Source: an uncultured Chlorobiota bacterium (GTDB lineage: Bacteria; Bacteroidota; Kapaibacteriia; OLB7). From it: a DNA stretch of 6,886 nucleotides. The translations under genes were made by a program, and so were the position numbers. Every line of letters starts with the position of its first letter. Positions within the stretch are counted from its first letter, which is position 1. Under the pieces are notes generated by a model. The model searched no databases and was not told the origin of the DNA. It saw only the letters and a list, made by a program, of their open reading frames with translations. Location: positions 1 through 6,886 of the forward strand of contig CAMLOB010000204.1 of assembly GCA_946481475.1 (NCBI GenBank), in the 5' to 3' direction. Below, piece by piece: positions 1 to 6,810 of the stretch.

Positions 1-1
1 G

Positions 2-1543
2 CAGAACGTGGTCCGGCGACAGATCAGGATGGTGCTCGACGAGTTGAGTCCGGACTCCGAGGAGGAATCCTTCGGCGCCGAGCCACGGGCGGAATTTGTC
101 CGGCTCGTCAATCAGGTGTTGAAAGGAATTGCCAGAAGCATCGACGCCGGCTCGATCATCTTCTTCTGGATGAATCTGGAAAAGGGACACTTCATTCCGG
201 AGGCGTGCGTGACGCAGGGGGGAGCCGAGGTGAAGCTCGGGGAGCGGATCAGATTGAGCAACGATCTGGTCAGCCAGATTGCCCGCGGCGGCGTCCCGGA
301 AATTATCACCAATATCAGTCCGGCCGCCGAACACGAACTTGCCCCCTACTACAAGACCAAAGGGAACATCCACTCTTTCGTCGGCGTGCCGGTCTACTTC
401 CGTCACGAAGTCGTCGGCGTCCTTGCCGCCGACTCGACCGAGGAGAGCGGATTCGATGAGGGTTCGGTGGCGACCCTTGCGGAGTACACGCTCCTGATAT
501 CGCAATTGATCCGGAGCTATGCCGAGAAGTTCGACCTCTATCTGATGCGTCAGAGCGTCGAGGCGTTCGAGCGGCTCCACTCGTCGGTGACCGGCACCGG
601 TATGAAACCGCCGGAGATCGCCGCACTGCTGACGAAGCAGGCGGCCGATATGTTCGACCCCCACTTCGTCGCCGTCTCCCTCTTCGATAAGGAGGCAGGG
701 GAGTGGTGCATCGTCTCCTGTCAGGCATCGTCCGATGAGCTTCGGCATCACATCCTGTCGCTGGTCCCTGACATGCGGAACAGTCTTGCCGGAGAGGCGG
801 CTCGCAGGGCGGACGAAATCTATCTGCCGGAAGTCGGAAGCGAGATGCAGATCGCTCCGGGGGAAGAACTTCCCGGCGGCGGCAGCTTCCTGGCCCTTCC
901 GCTGATGGCCTCGGCGAAATGCTACGGTTCGTTGATTATGGGACAGACGATGCCGGGTGCCTGGGTGGCGCGGGATATCGATCTGCTTCGCGATCTCGCC
1001 CGCTACGTCGCGATGGCCATCGAGGTCGTCAACACGAACGAAGCGCTTGAGGAGCAACTCGTTTTCGATGAGGAGACCGGACTCTACAACACGGCCTTCT
1101 TCATGGGAGGATTCGACCGGGAGATCGACCGGGCGCGTGATTTCAAGTCCTCGCTCTCTCTGGTCCTGATCCGTGTGGAAACTCCCACATCATTCGCTCC
1201 GGAGCGGAAGGGGGAACTCCTGCACGTTGCCGTGACCGAGGTGGGGAATCTCCTGGCCCGGAAACTGCGACCATACGATCTGATCGGTCGCTACGGCGAG
1301 GATGTCTTCAGCATTGCGCTGGTCGGCCGAAGCGATCAGGAAGCCTATCTCTGGGCCGAACGCCTCCGCAAGGAGATTGCCGGACACATCATTCCGTTCG
1401 AGTCGAGAACGTTCTCGGTGACTATCTCCGCAGGTGTCTGCAATGCAACCGATTCCTCCGATAAAGCCAACATCATCAACGGAGCGCGACAGGCGCTGGA
1501 GAAGGGGACAAAGGATGGGGGGAATACGGTGGTGATCTATTGA
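2..1543 (+). CDS. Two-GAF sensor protein with degenerate GGDEF domain (5' partial)
   Basis: The frame is open to the left edge, so the true start probably lies outside the window. Internal candidates are GTG at 8 and ATG at 29, neither with a good ribosome binding site. Residues are numbered from the GTG at 8 (511 aa). A first GAF-like domain spans about 31-172 (SFVGVPV and VVGVLAAD core strands at about 123-141). A second spans about 200-343 (FLALPLM, YGSLIMG). A GGDEF-type domain follows from about 350. Its entry motif DEETGLYN (354-361) is well preserved, but the signature is GEDVF (430-434) instead of GGDEF. The metal-ligand Asp is replaced by R389, and the nucleotide-phosphate Lys/Arg of the AKxxGR motif by T501 and G505. 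The RxxD inhibitory-site motif (R421-D424) is kept five residues before the signature. No membrane segment is seen, so it is probably cytosolic. In this family GAF domains bind small ligands or mediate dimerisation. I infer loss of diguanylate cyclase activity and a possible c-di-GMP-binding or purely structural role. The domain assignment is firm; the function is not. Confidence 0.88.
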   Translation, partial: QNVVRRQIRMVLDELSPDSEEESFGAEPRAEFVRLVNQVLKGIARSIDAGSIIFFWMNLEKGHFIPEACVTQGGAEVKLGERIRLSNDLVSQIARGGVPEIITNISPAAEHELAPYYKTKGNIHSFVGVPVYFRHEVVGVLAADSTEESGFDEGSVATLAEYTLLISQLIRSYAEKFDLYLMRQSVEAFERLHSSVTGTGMKPPEIAALLTKQAADMFDPHFVAVSLFDKEAGEWCIVSCQASSDELRHHILSLVPDMRNSLAGEAARRADEIYLPEVGSEMQIAPGEELPGGGSFLALPLMASAKCYGSLIMGQTMPGAWVARDIDLLRDLARYVAMAIEVVNTNEALEEQLVFDEETGLYNTAFFMGGFDREIDRARDFKSSLSLVLIRVETPTSFAPERKGELLHVAVTEVGNLLARKLRPYDLIGRYGEDVFSIALVGRSDQEAYLWAERLRKEIAGHIIPFESRTFSVTISAGVCNATDSSDKANIINGARQALEKGTKDGGNTVVIY

Positions 1544-1545
1544 GG

Positions 1546-1790
1546 AATGGCGATTTTCGAATGACGATTTTCGAATGACATACGAAACCCGTAGGGGCGC
1601 AAAACCTTGCGCCCTGCGTCAGCGCCGGAATTGTCGAATGACGATTGTCGATTTTCGAATGAAGAAGATTGCCTGCAGGGATTCCCGATCGACATTCGAC
1701 AATCGAAAATCAAAGATTGACGAACGGGAGAAATTCCGGAAACGATCCCCGATCGCCATTTGAAAATCGAAAATCGACAATCGAAAATTA
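1546..1790. repeat. Composite of short direct and inverted repeats
   Basis: This region holds a 14-bp word CGATTTTCGAATGA, perfect and in tandem at 1551-1564 and 1565-1578, and again at 1649-1662. The second half carries the same vocabulary on the other strand. CGATTGTCGATTTTCGA (1642-1658) has a perfect 17-bp reverse complement at 1767-1783. ATTGTCGAATG (1630-1640) matches CATTCGACAAT (1693-1703). AATGGCGAT (1546-1554) matches ATCGCCATT (1752-1760). The block starts three bases after the preceding stop codon. Translations of either strand give only repetitive, low-information peptides, so I call no gene here. It resembles the multicopy word-like intergenic repeats of many environmental genomes and could be a non-autonomous mobile repeat, but no transposase or target-site duplication is identified. 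Confidence 0.8.
1595..1614. other. Perfect 8-bp stem-loop within the repeat block
   Basis: GGGCGCAA (1595-1602) and TTGCGCCC (1607-1614) form a perfect 8-bp, mostly GC stem around the loop AACC. No run of T follows (the next bases are TGCGTC), so it is not a standard intrinsic terminator even though it lies about 50 bases after the upstream stop codon. The surrounding string, beginning GTAGGGGCGCAAAACC, looks like the GC-rich hairpin core of common dispersed intergenic repeats. Whether it acts in RNA or is only part of a mobile repeat cannot be told from one copy. Confidence 0.7.
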
Positions 1791-1998
1791 AAGAGGGTGG
1801 CATTGCGCCTGTCGGTGCGAACGAAATGGTGTCGGCGAATGTTTGGTGATCCGGAGAAGATGCAGCCCGTCCGACAGCCGGTATTCCCGGGTATTCCACC
1901 GCTGCATTCCCGGTTCGTTTCAGAATCGATGGACGGGAAATGATCGTGGACGGGATGGTGGAAAATCGAGAGGTGCTGAGATCAATACGAGGAACGGT
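1791..1998 (+). other. Leader region upstream of RNase R, no gene recognised
   Basis: These bases separate the repeat block from the RNase R start. The RNase R frame stays open back through 1843 (a TTG), but the 52 extra residues it would add are rich in Arg, Gly and Ser, do not resemble the start of RNase R proteins, and precede an ATG with its own ribosome binding site. I read the region as untranslated leader and probable promoter. I could not identify a convincing -35/-10 pair, riboswitch or operator. The only local structure noted is a partial duplication, GGTATTCCCGGGTATTCC, at about 1879-1896. Confidence 0.5.
1989..1993 (+). promoter_or_regulatory. Ribosome binding site deciding the RNase R start
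   Basis: GAGGA lies five bases before the ATG at 1999. This supports 1999 over the in-frame TTG at 1843, which has only a family-unlike extension behind it. Confidence 0.75.
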
Positions 1999-4377
1999 AT
2001 GGCGTCACGCAAACAGAATGAACAAACCCGCCGGAAGACTTCCATCCGTGACCGGATCGTCGCGATCCTCACGGAATCCTCACCGGAACTTCTGAAGACC
2101 AACGAGCTTTCCAAACGCCTCGGCATCAAGGCCGAGTCGGACGATTACCGGTTGGTGCGCGAAGTGCTGGAAGAACTGCAGGAGCAGAATATCATCTTCA
2201 AGGGGCCTCGCCGGCGGTTCGGTCGGGTCGTTCCCGATACGGCGATTCAGGGGGTGCTGAAGATGATCGACTCCGGACGGTGGGAACTGATTCCGGAGGG
2301 GGGGACCAAGCCGGTGTTGAAGTTCGACCGGGAGGAGATCTGGACGGCATTCGACGGAGATACGGTGCGAGCCCGTCCTCTCTCCCTTGCACGAACCGGA
2401 GAGATCCCCTGGGGTGAGGTGACCCGTGTGGTCGAGCGGAAGACCGACCGGATCGTCGGGACGTTGCGACAGGGACGGGAACTTTATCTGCAACCGGACG
2501 GCAAGAAGATTCACCGGACGATCACCATTCCCCGGCGACAGGTGGGGGATGCCCGTATCGGGGACAAGGTGGTGGTGGAACTGCTGGAGTGGAACGATCC
2601 GGAGGTTGATCCGGCCGGAAAGGTGGTGCGGAAGATCGGGCGAGCCGGAGAGATGAGTGCGGAGATCGCCTCGCTGATCGAACATTTCGATGTCCGCGTG
2701 GAGTTTCCCGAGGAAGTGACCGCCGAGGCCGAGTCCTATCCCTCAAAACCGACCGAGCGGGATCTGAAGGGACGTCGTGATCTGCGGCAGGAGCCGATCT
2801 TCACGATCGATCCCTACGACGCCCGTGACTTCGACGATGCCATCTCCATCCGGCGCCATGAGGACGGAGACGTCACCATCGGCGTCCACATCGCTGATGT
2901 CGGCCACTACGTTCCGGAAGGGAGTCCCCTCGATATGGAGGCGTTCCGTCGCGGCACTTCCATTTACCTTGTCACCGGTGTGATCCCCATGTTGCCGGAA
3001 CGCCTCTCGAATGAAATCTGTTCGCTCAGACCGAACGAGGATCGTCTCGCCTTCAGTGTGGAGATTCGTCTGTCGCCGAAAGGGGCGATCCGGGAATATG
3101 AAATCTTCAAGAGCGTTATCCGCTCGCAGCGACGCTTTACCTACGAGGAGGCGCTGGAGATTCTGGAGACCGGAAAAGGGGATTTCGCCGAGGACCTGCT
3201 GGCGATCAACAAGATCGTCCATGCCCTCCGCGCAAACCGCCACCGTTCCGGGTCGATCGACTTCAATACCACCGAACTGAAGTTCCGGCTGGATGAGGAG
3301 GGGAAACCGGTGGAGGTGATTCCGAAGAAAGCGACGGAGTCGACCCGGCTGATTGAGGACTGTATGCTTCTGGCCAACCGGGTGGTTGCCGAACATATCG
3401 GCAAGTTCAAATATCTGGAACGGCGAAAGCGCGGGAGCGACCGCAATCCTTTTATCTACCGTATTCATGATGTGCCGCCGAAAGACAAGCTGATCGACCT
3501 GTCGAATTTCGTGAAGCAGTTCGGCTACTCGATTCCGGTGGAGAATATCAAACCGAAGGATCTGCAACGCCTGATCCATCAGGCCCGCGAACAGGATCAC
3601 GAGCAGTTGATTACCGAAGTGACCCTTCGGGCCATGGCCAAGGCGGTCTATTCCGAACACAGCATCGGTCACTTCGGTCTGGCCTTCCCCTGGTATACCC
3701 ATTTCACCTCGCCGATCCGCCGCTATCCCGATCTGGTCGTCCACCGGCTTCTCTACGAGTACCTCAACGGTATGTCCGGAGAGCGGGCGGCCGAACATGC
3801 CGAAAATGTCGGCTGGATTGCCGACCACTCATCGCAACGCGAACGGGTGGCTGTGGAGGCCGAACGGAAATCGGTGAAGGTTGCCGAAGTCGAATACCTG
3901 GCAAAACATGTCGGCGATGTCTTCGAGGCGACCATCATCAGCATCCTCCCCTTCGGTATGTTTGCCGAGCTGAAGGATCTCGGGATTCAGGGGATGATCC
4001 CGACGAGAACGATGTCCGATGATTACTACCGGTTCGATGAACGGAAGAGGGAACTGGTGGGACAGCGGAACCGGAAGCGATTCCGTATCGGTGATGAGGT
4101 GTCGGTGCGGGTGGTGAAGGTCGATGAGATCAATCAGGAAATTGATCTGGGACTGGTTGACGGGGAGACGGAGAGGGGAGAGAAGAGGAAGGAACAGAGT
4201 CAGGATGAGACGCTCCGGCAGAGCGGGCGCAGAGATCGACGGGAGAGAGGGGAGAAGAACACGTCGCGAGGAAAGAGAAGAGGTTCGGGAGGAAGATCGA
4301 AAGGTTCGTCCGGATCAAAAGGGAAAGGACCATCCGGCAGATCGAAGCCGAAAGGAAAAGGGAAGAACAAAGGGTAG
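1999..4377 (+). CDS. rnr: Ribonuclease R (3'-5' exoribonuclease, RNB family)
   Basis: A complete 792-aa protein, close to the usual RNase R length (E. coli 813). RNase R degrades RNA processively from the 3' end with Mg2+, including structured RNA, in mRNA decay and rRNA quality control in the cytosol. Domains in order: winged-helix HTH at about 14-76; two cold-shock-type OB domains at about 82-140 and 151-218; RNB catalytic domain at about 257-590; S1 RNA-binding domain at about 639-719; basic tail 720-792. The catalytic metal-binding motif DPYDARDFDD (271-280) keeps all the Asp residues, matching E. coli positions 272-281 almost one for one. The stacking Tyr is at 323 (SIYLV), and the RNB family signature runs from 558 (HFGLAF) through TSPIRRYPD to 582. 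The start is ATG with GAGGA upstream. The tail is rich in Lys, Arg, Gly and Ser, which is normal in kind for RNase R though its sequence is low-complexity. The kinase gene follows within about 60 bases and may be co-transcribed. Confidence 0.97.
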   Translation: MASRKQNEQTRRKTSIRDRIVAILTESSPELLKTNELSKRLGIKAESDDYRLVREVLEELQEQNIIFKGPRRRFGRVVPDTAIQGVLKMIDSGRWELIPEGGTKPVLKFDREEIWTAFDGDTVRARPLSLARTGEIPWGEVTRVVERKTDRIVGTLRQGRELYLQPDGKKIHRTITIPRRQVGDARIGDKVVVELLEWNDPEVDPAGKVVRKIGRAGEMSAEIASLIEHFDVRVEFPEEVTAEAESYPSKPTERDLKGRRDLRQEPIFTIDPYDARDFDDAISIRRHEDGDVTIGVHIADVGHYVPEGSPLDMEAFRRGTSIYLVTGVIPMLPERLSNEICSLRPNEDRLAFSVEIRLSPKGAIREYEIFKSVIRSQRRFTYEEALEILETGKGDFAEDLLAINKIVHALRANRHRSGSIDFNTTELKFRLDEEGKPVEVIPKKATESTRLIEDCMLLANRVVAEHIGKFKYLERRKRGSDRNPFIYRIHDVPPKDKLIDLSNFVKQFGYSIPVENIKPKDLQRLIHQAREQDHEQLITEVTLRAMAKAVYSEHSIGHFGLAFPWYTHFTSPIRRYPDLVVHRLLYEYLNGMSGERAAEHAENVGWIADHSSQRERVAVEAERKSVKVAEVEYLAKHVGDVFEATIISILPFGMFAELKDLGIQGMIPTRTMSDDYYRFDERKRELVGQRNRKRFRIGDEVSVRVVKVDEINQEIDLGLVDGETERGEKRKEQSQDETLRQSGRRDRRERGEKNTSRGKRRGSGGRSKGSSGSKGKGPSGRSKPKGKGKNKG

Positions 4378-4397
4378 ATCATCCGCCCGGTGCATCT

Positions 4398-4424
4398 GAT
4401 TGCCGACGATTGATTGCCGATGAT
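4398..4424. repeat. Two-copy 14-bp tandem repeat between RNase R and kinase genes
   Basis: GATTGCCGACGAT (4398-4410) is repeated with one change as GATTGCCGATGAT (4412-4424), a period of 14 bases. It lies just before the likely start of the next gene. The most upstream in-frame start of that gene, a TTG at 4410, falls inside the repeat and has no ribosome binding site, which argues against using it. Confidence 0.7.
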
Positions 4425-4436
4425 GAAACCCCGTCT

Positions 4437-5396
4437 ATGCGGAGCATGAAAAGGCCGACTGACGACATCCCGGAGCGCATGAGGAACAACGTTCTTCTCT
4501 ACTTCGGCGAGTCGGGGAGAGAGTGGCTTGCCGCCCTGCCGTCGATCATTGCCGAGGCGACGAATCGATGGGGACTTCAGCCGGAATCACCCTTTACAAA
4601 CCTTTCGATCAACTTCGTTCTTCCCGCACGGGATCGCGACGGTCGACCGGTGGTCCTGAAGGCCGGCGTTCCGAATCCGGAGCTGTGTGCGGAGATAGAA
4701 GCCCTCCGGTTTTTCAATGGTGAAGGAATGGTCAGGCTGATCGATGCCGATCCTCCGGCCGGTCTGGTGCTGCTTGAGCGGATTCTTCCCGGCAGTCCCG
4801 TGCTGGAATCTGACGATGACCGTGCCGTCGATGCACTCATTTCGGTAACGGAAAGATTGAGATTGAAAACGGTCCTTCCTTCCGGACATTCCTTCCCCTC
4901 GCTTCGGGACTGGTTCCGGGGCTTCGCTCTTCTTCGGGGACGATTCGGCGGCGGTTCCGGACCGATCCCCTTCAGACTTCTTGAACGTGCCGAGGGAATC
5001 GTCTCGGAACTCCTCGCCTCTACCGAATCTCCCGTTCTTCTCCACGGCGATCTTCATCACGAAAACATGTTGCTGTCGGTGCGTGAGGGGGAAGAAGATG
5101 ATGATGCGGTCTGGCTGGCGATCGATCCGAAAGGAGTTGTCGGCGACCCTCTCTTCGAGTTCTGTCCCTTTCTCCGGAATTCGATGCCGGCACTTCTGAC
5201 CGGTATGAACACGCAAAAGGTGCTCGAACGCCGGATCGACCGACTGTGCGAAATTCTTTCGCTCGACCGACCGCGCCTGCTTCTGTGGGCTTTTGCGGAG
5301 TCGATTCTTTCGGCTGTCTGGGATGCGGATGACAAGTCCGGTTCGTGGGGGCGGGGAGTGGAGATTGCGCGGATTGTGGGATGGTTGGATAGTTGA
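4437..5396 (+). CDS. APH(6)/hydroxyurea phosphotransferase-type kinase
   Basis: A 319-aa protein of the aminoglycoside 6-phosphotransferase/hydroxyurea kinase branch of the APH fold, the family of StrB/APH(6)-I, which transfers phosphate from ATP to a small-molecule hydroxyl. Visible hallmarks, numbered from ATG 4437: ATP-binding Lys in VVLKAG (K75) with a likely Glu partner in the following helix (E86 or E88); hinge-like LVLLERILPG (110-119); catalytic loop HGDLHHEN (203-210; base D205, metal ligand N210); IDPKG (229-233; metal ligand D230) followed by VVGDP; and the C-terminal SAVWDAD segment (292-298) typical of this branch. It is somewhat longer than StrB (278 aa), partly from an N-terminal extension and an acidic insert (EGEEDDD, 218-224) between the catalytic loop and IDP. 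The start is uncertain: ATG 4437, 4446 and 4479 and TTG 4410 are all in frame and none has an ideal ribosome binding site. Family resemblance from IPERM onward (4467 on) excludes 4479, leaving 4437 or 4446. The substrate is unknown. Chromosomal members need not confer resistance, and no resistance-type mobile context is seen. Confidence 0.85.
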   Translation: MRSMKRPTDDIPERMRNNVLLYFGESGREWLAALPSIIAEATNRWGLQPESPFTNLSINFVLPARDRDGRPVVLKAGVPNPELCAEIEALRFFNGEGMVRLIDADPPAGLVLLERILPGSPVLESDDDRAVDALISVTERLRLKTVLPSGHSFPSLRDWFRGFALLRGRFGGGSGPIPFRLLERAEGIVSELLASTESPVLLHGDLHHENMLLSVREGEEDDDAVWLAIDPKGVVGDPLFEFCPFLRNSMPALLTGMNTQKVLERRIDRLCEILSLDRPRLLLWAFAESILSAVWDADDKSGSWGRGVEIARIVGWLDS

Positions 5397-5490
5397 ATGG
5401 TTGATAGTTCAATAGTCGGGGGTCGAGAGTCGGGGGATGTTGGATGGTTGATAGTTCAATAGTCGGGAGTTGAGGGTCGGGGGGTGTTGG
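5397..5490. repeat. Two 47-bp tandem repeat units abutting the kinase stop codon
   Basis: Unit 1 (5397-5443) and unit 2 (5444-5490) are identical over their first 24 bases, which begin ATGGTTGATAGTTCAATAGT, and differ at about four of the remaining 23. Each ends in GTTGG. Related words (ATGGTTGGATAGTTGA) run back into the last codons of the kinase gene at 5381-5396, so the array seems to supply its stop codon. Downstream, 5491-5564 contains G-rich sequence and a run of seven T (5523-5529) with no strong stem beside it. I see no gene in this gap. Confidence 0.85.
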
Positions 5491-5564
5491 ATGACTAAAG
5501 TTGGGAGGAGGGGAGTTGAACGATTTTTTTACTCCTTTTGTTTGAGTGGCGAAATCTTCCGTGC

Positions 5565-5569
5565 GGAGG
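5565..5569 (+). promoter_or_regulatory. Ribosome binding site deciding the lipoprotein start
   Basis: GGAGG stands six bases before the ATG at 5576, a near-ideal arrangement. It favours 5576 over the upstream in-frame GTG at 5546 and the downstream ATG at 5609, neither of which has a comparable site. Confidence 0.75.
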
Positions 5570-5575
5570 CGGGAG

Positions 5576-6760
5576 ATGTCGAATCCATCATACTTGATCG
5601 AGACTGCCATGAACGTACGTGCGGAATCCGTTTCATTTCAATCACGTCAACTATCGCCATTATCCTTCCTGTTCCTTGCGTACTGGGCTCTCCTCGGCCT
5701 TGCCGGATGCGGGGATGGGGTGGATGAGAGAGAGGATGCTTCCGGGAAGGACGATTCCACTCAACATCCGGTCGATGATACCGGCGATGTCGACGTCGCT
5801 CCGACGGAATCCTATCGCAATACGGAGTACGGAATCTCGCTCCGTTTCCCGCAGGACTGGATTGTCGTCGAGGAGGGGGATGTTCCGGGGGGAGGATTTG
5901 CTCTCAATATTTTTCCTCCCGATCGCGGAGCGGAGGATGACCTTCCGCTCGATGTTCACGGAGATGCGGGCCTCCCCTATGTTGCCGTCTGGCCCGGCGG
6001 ACTCGGGACGGAGTTCCCGTCCGGCCGCTCGGCTTCGTTTGCCGAATCGGCCGGAGATCGTCCCGAGCTGAACTTCCCGGTCGATCCACAGGCTTCCCGC
6101 CTCTTCTACCTGAAGGACGGTACCCCCTGGGGCTACCACATCGTTCCCGCTTCCCCCCCGGCCGACTGGTCGCGGAACGGATTTATCTTCGCGCAGTATG
6201 CCGTGGAAAATTTCCGGGCCACCTGCTACGACGGCGAGACCGGGAAGGAGAAACCGGTGAGAGAATGCGATCCTCTGGAAGGGGACCGGCTCGTCCGCGA
6301 AGGGAAGGTGAACGCTGAGGAGGCCGGGAGGATCGATGCGCTGCTTGCCGCAATAACGCTTGCGAAGGACGGGAGTGATGAGGATGGAGGGGACGAGCGA
6401 GGGGAGAGAGAGAAACAACCGATCGGCGATCTGATCCGGCTGGACCGCCCCCTTCCGAATGCCGATGTCCGTTCTCCGCTGACCGTCACCGGAAAGGCCC
6501 GCGGCTACTGGTTCTTCGAGGCGACGTTCCCCGTCAGACTTCTCGATGCAAAGGGAAATGTTCTGGCCGATACCTTTGCCACGGCTCAGGGGGAATGGAT
6601 GACCGAAGAATTCGTCCCCTTCAAAGTCCAACTCCGGTTCAACCCGCCGAACGACGAGCGGGGGAGACTGGTGCTGCAACGGGCGAATCCGTCGGGACTT
6701 GAAAAGAATGATCGGGAGTATGCGGTTCCGGTTATTTTTCCGCCGGGGGAGAGGAGATAG
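5576..6760 (+). CDS. Lipoprotein with C-terminal Gmad2 domain
   Basis: A 394-aa predicted exported lipoprotein. A hydrophobic stretch at about 27-44 ends in LAGC, a lipobox with the lipidated Cys at 45. Gly follows the Cys. The region before it is unusually long, so ATG 5609 (34 residues to the Cys) remains an alternative start, although 5576 has the better ribosome binding site. An acidic linker (46-76) leads to a domain at about 77-263 opening with a YRNTEYGISLRFPQDW motif of the kind that starts PsbP-like and related extracellular domains; I cannot name the family. It contains two Cys (217 and 231) that could form a disulfide loop. A second acidic linker (about 265-279) precedes a Gmad2-type immunoglobulin-like domain at about 283-387, recognised from the pattern RPLPNADVRSPLTVTGKARG, WFFEATF, TAQGEWMTEEFVPF and RANPSG. 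Gmad2 was named from Bacillus spore germination proteins but is widespread in secreted proteins of non-sporulating bacteria, so it does not imply sporulation here. A structural or binding role at the cell surface or in the periplasm is inferred. Confidence 0.85.
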   Translation: MSNPSYLIETAMNVRAESVSFQSRQLSPLSFLFLAYWALLGLAGCGDGVDEREDASGKDDSTQHPVDDTGDVDVAPTESYRNTEYGISLRFPQDWIVVEEGDVPGGGFALNIFPPDRGAEDDLPLDVHGDAGLPYVAVWPGGLGTEFPSGRSASFAESAGDRPELNFPVDPQASRLFYLKDGTPWGYHIVPASPPADWSRNGFIFAQYAVENFRATCYDGETGKEKPVRECDPLEGDRLVREGKVNAEEAGRIDALLAAITLAKDGSDEDGGDERGEREKQPIGDLIRLDRPLPNADVRSPLTVTGKARGYWFFEATFPVRLLDAKGNVLADTFATAQGEWMTEEFVPFKVQLRFNPPNDERGRLVLQRANPSGLEKNDREYAVPVIFPPGERR

Positions 6761-6767
6761 AGTGTAT

Positions 6768-6810
6768 GGAGAGTTCGTAGAGTTTATAGAGAGGAGAGTT
6801 CATAGAGTTT
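6768..6810. repeat. Two-copy repeat with 25-bp period after the lipoprotein gene
   Basis: GGAGAGTTCGTAGAGTTT (6768-6785) recurs with one change (A for G at its tenth base) at 6793-6810. The spacer also contains related words (TATAGAGA). The array begins within eight bases of the lipoprotein stop codon, repeating the pattern seen at the other gene ends. The remaining bases, 6811-6886, hold no gene or terminator that I can identify. Confidence 0.75.

Noticed and set aside
1537..1899. 120-codon - strand frame (and a 62-codon + strand frame at 1575-1763) in the first gap
   Set aside because: Both are translations of the repeat block, with repetitive IFDCRFSI or SFENRQSS-like segments, a known kind of spurious prediction.
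1843..1998. N-terminal extension of RNase R from a TTG
   Set aside because: The extra 52 residues do not look like RNase R, and the ATG at 1999 has GAGGA at good spacing.
2743..3828. 361-codon open frame on the - strand
   Set aside because: It lies wholly inside RNase R, whose catalytic motifs are intact, and its translation shows no recognisable domain.
5397..5490. CRISPR array
   Set aside because: There are only two adjoining 47-bp units with no distinct spacers, and no cas genes are present.
5510..5540. Intrinsic terminator at the T run 5523-5529
   Set aside because: Only a 5-bp GGAGT/ACTCC pairing is possible and it places the T run in the loop rather than after the stem.
5660..6679. 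339-codon open frame on the - strand
   Set aside because: It is opposite the lipoprotein gene, which has a ribosome binding site, lipobox and Gmad2 motifs. The antisense translation shows no family features.
5576..6760. Evidence that the host forms spores
   Set aside because: Gmad2 was named from a spore germination protein but occurs widely in other bacteria, and no other sporulation gene is present.
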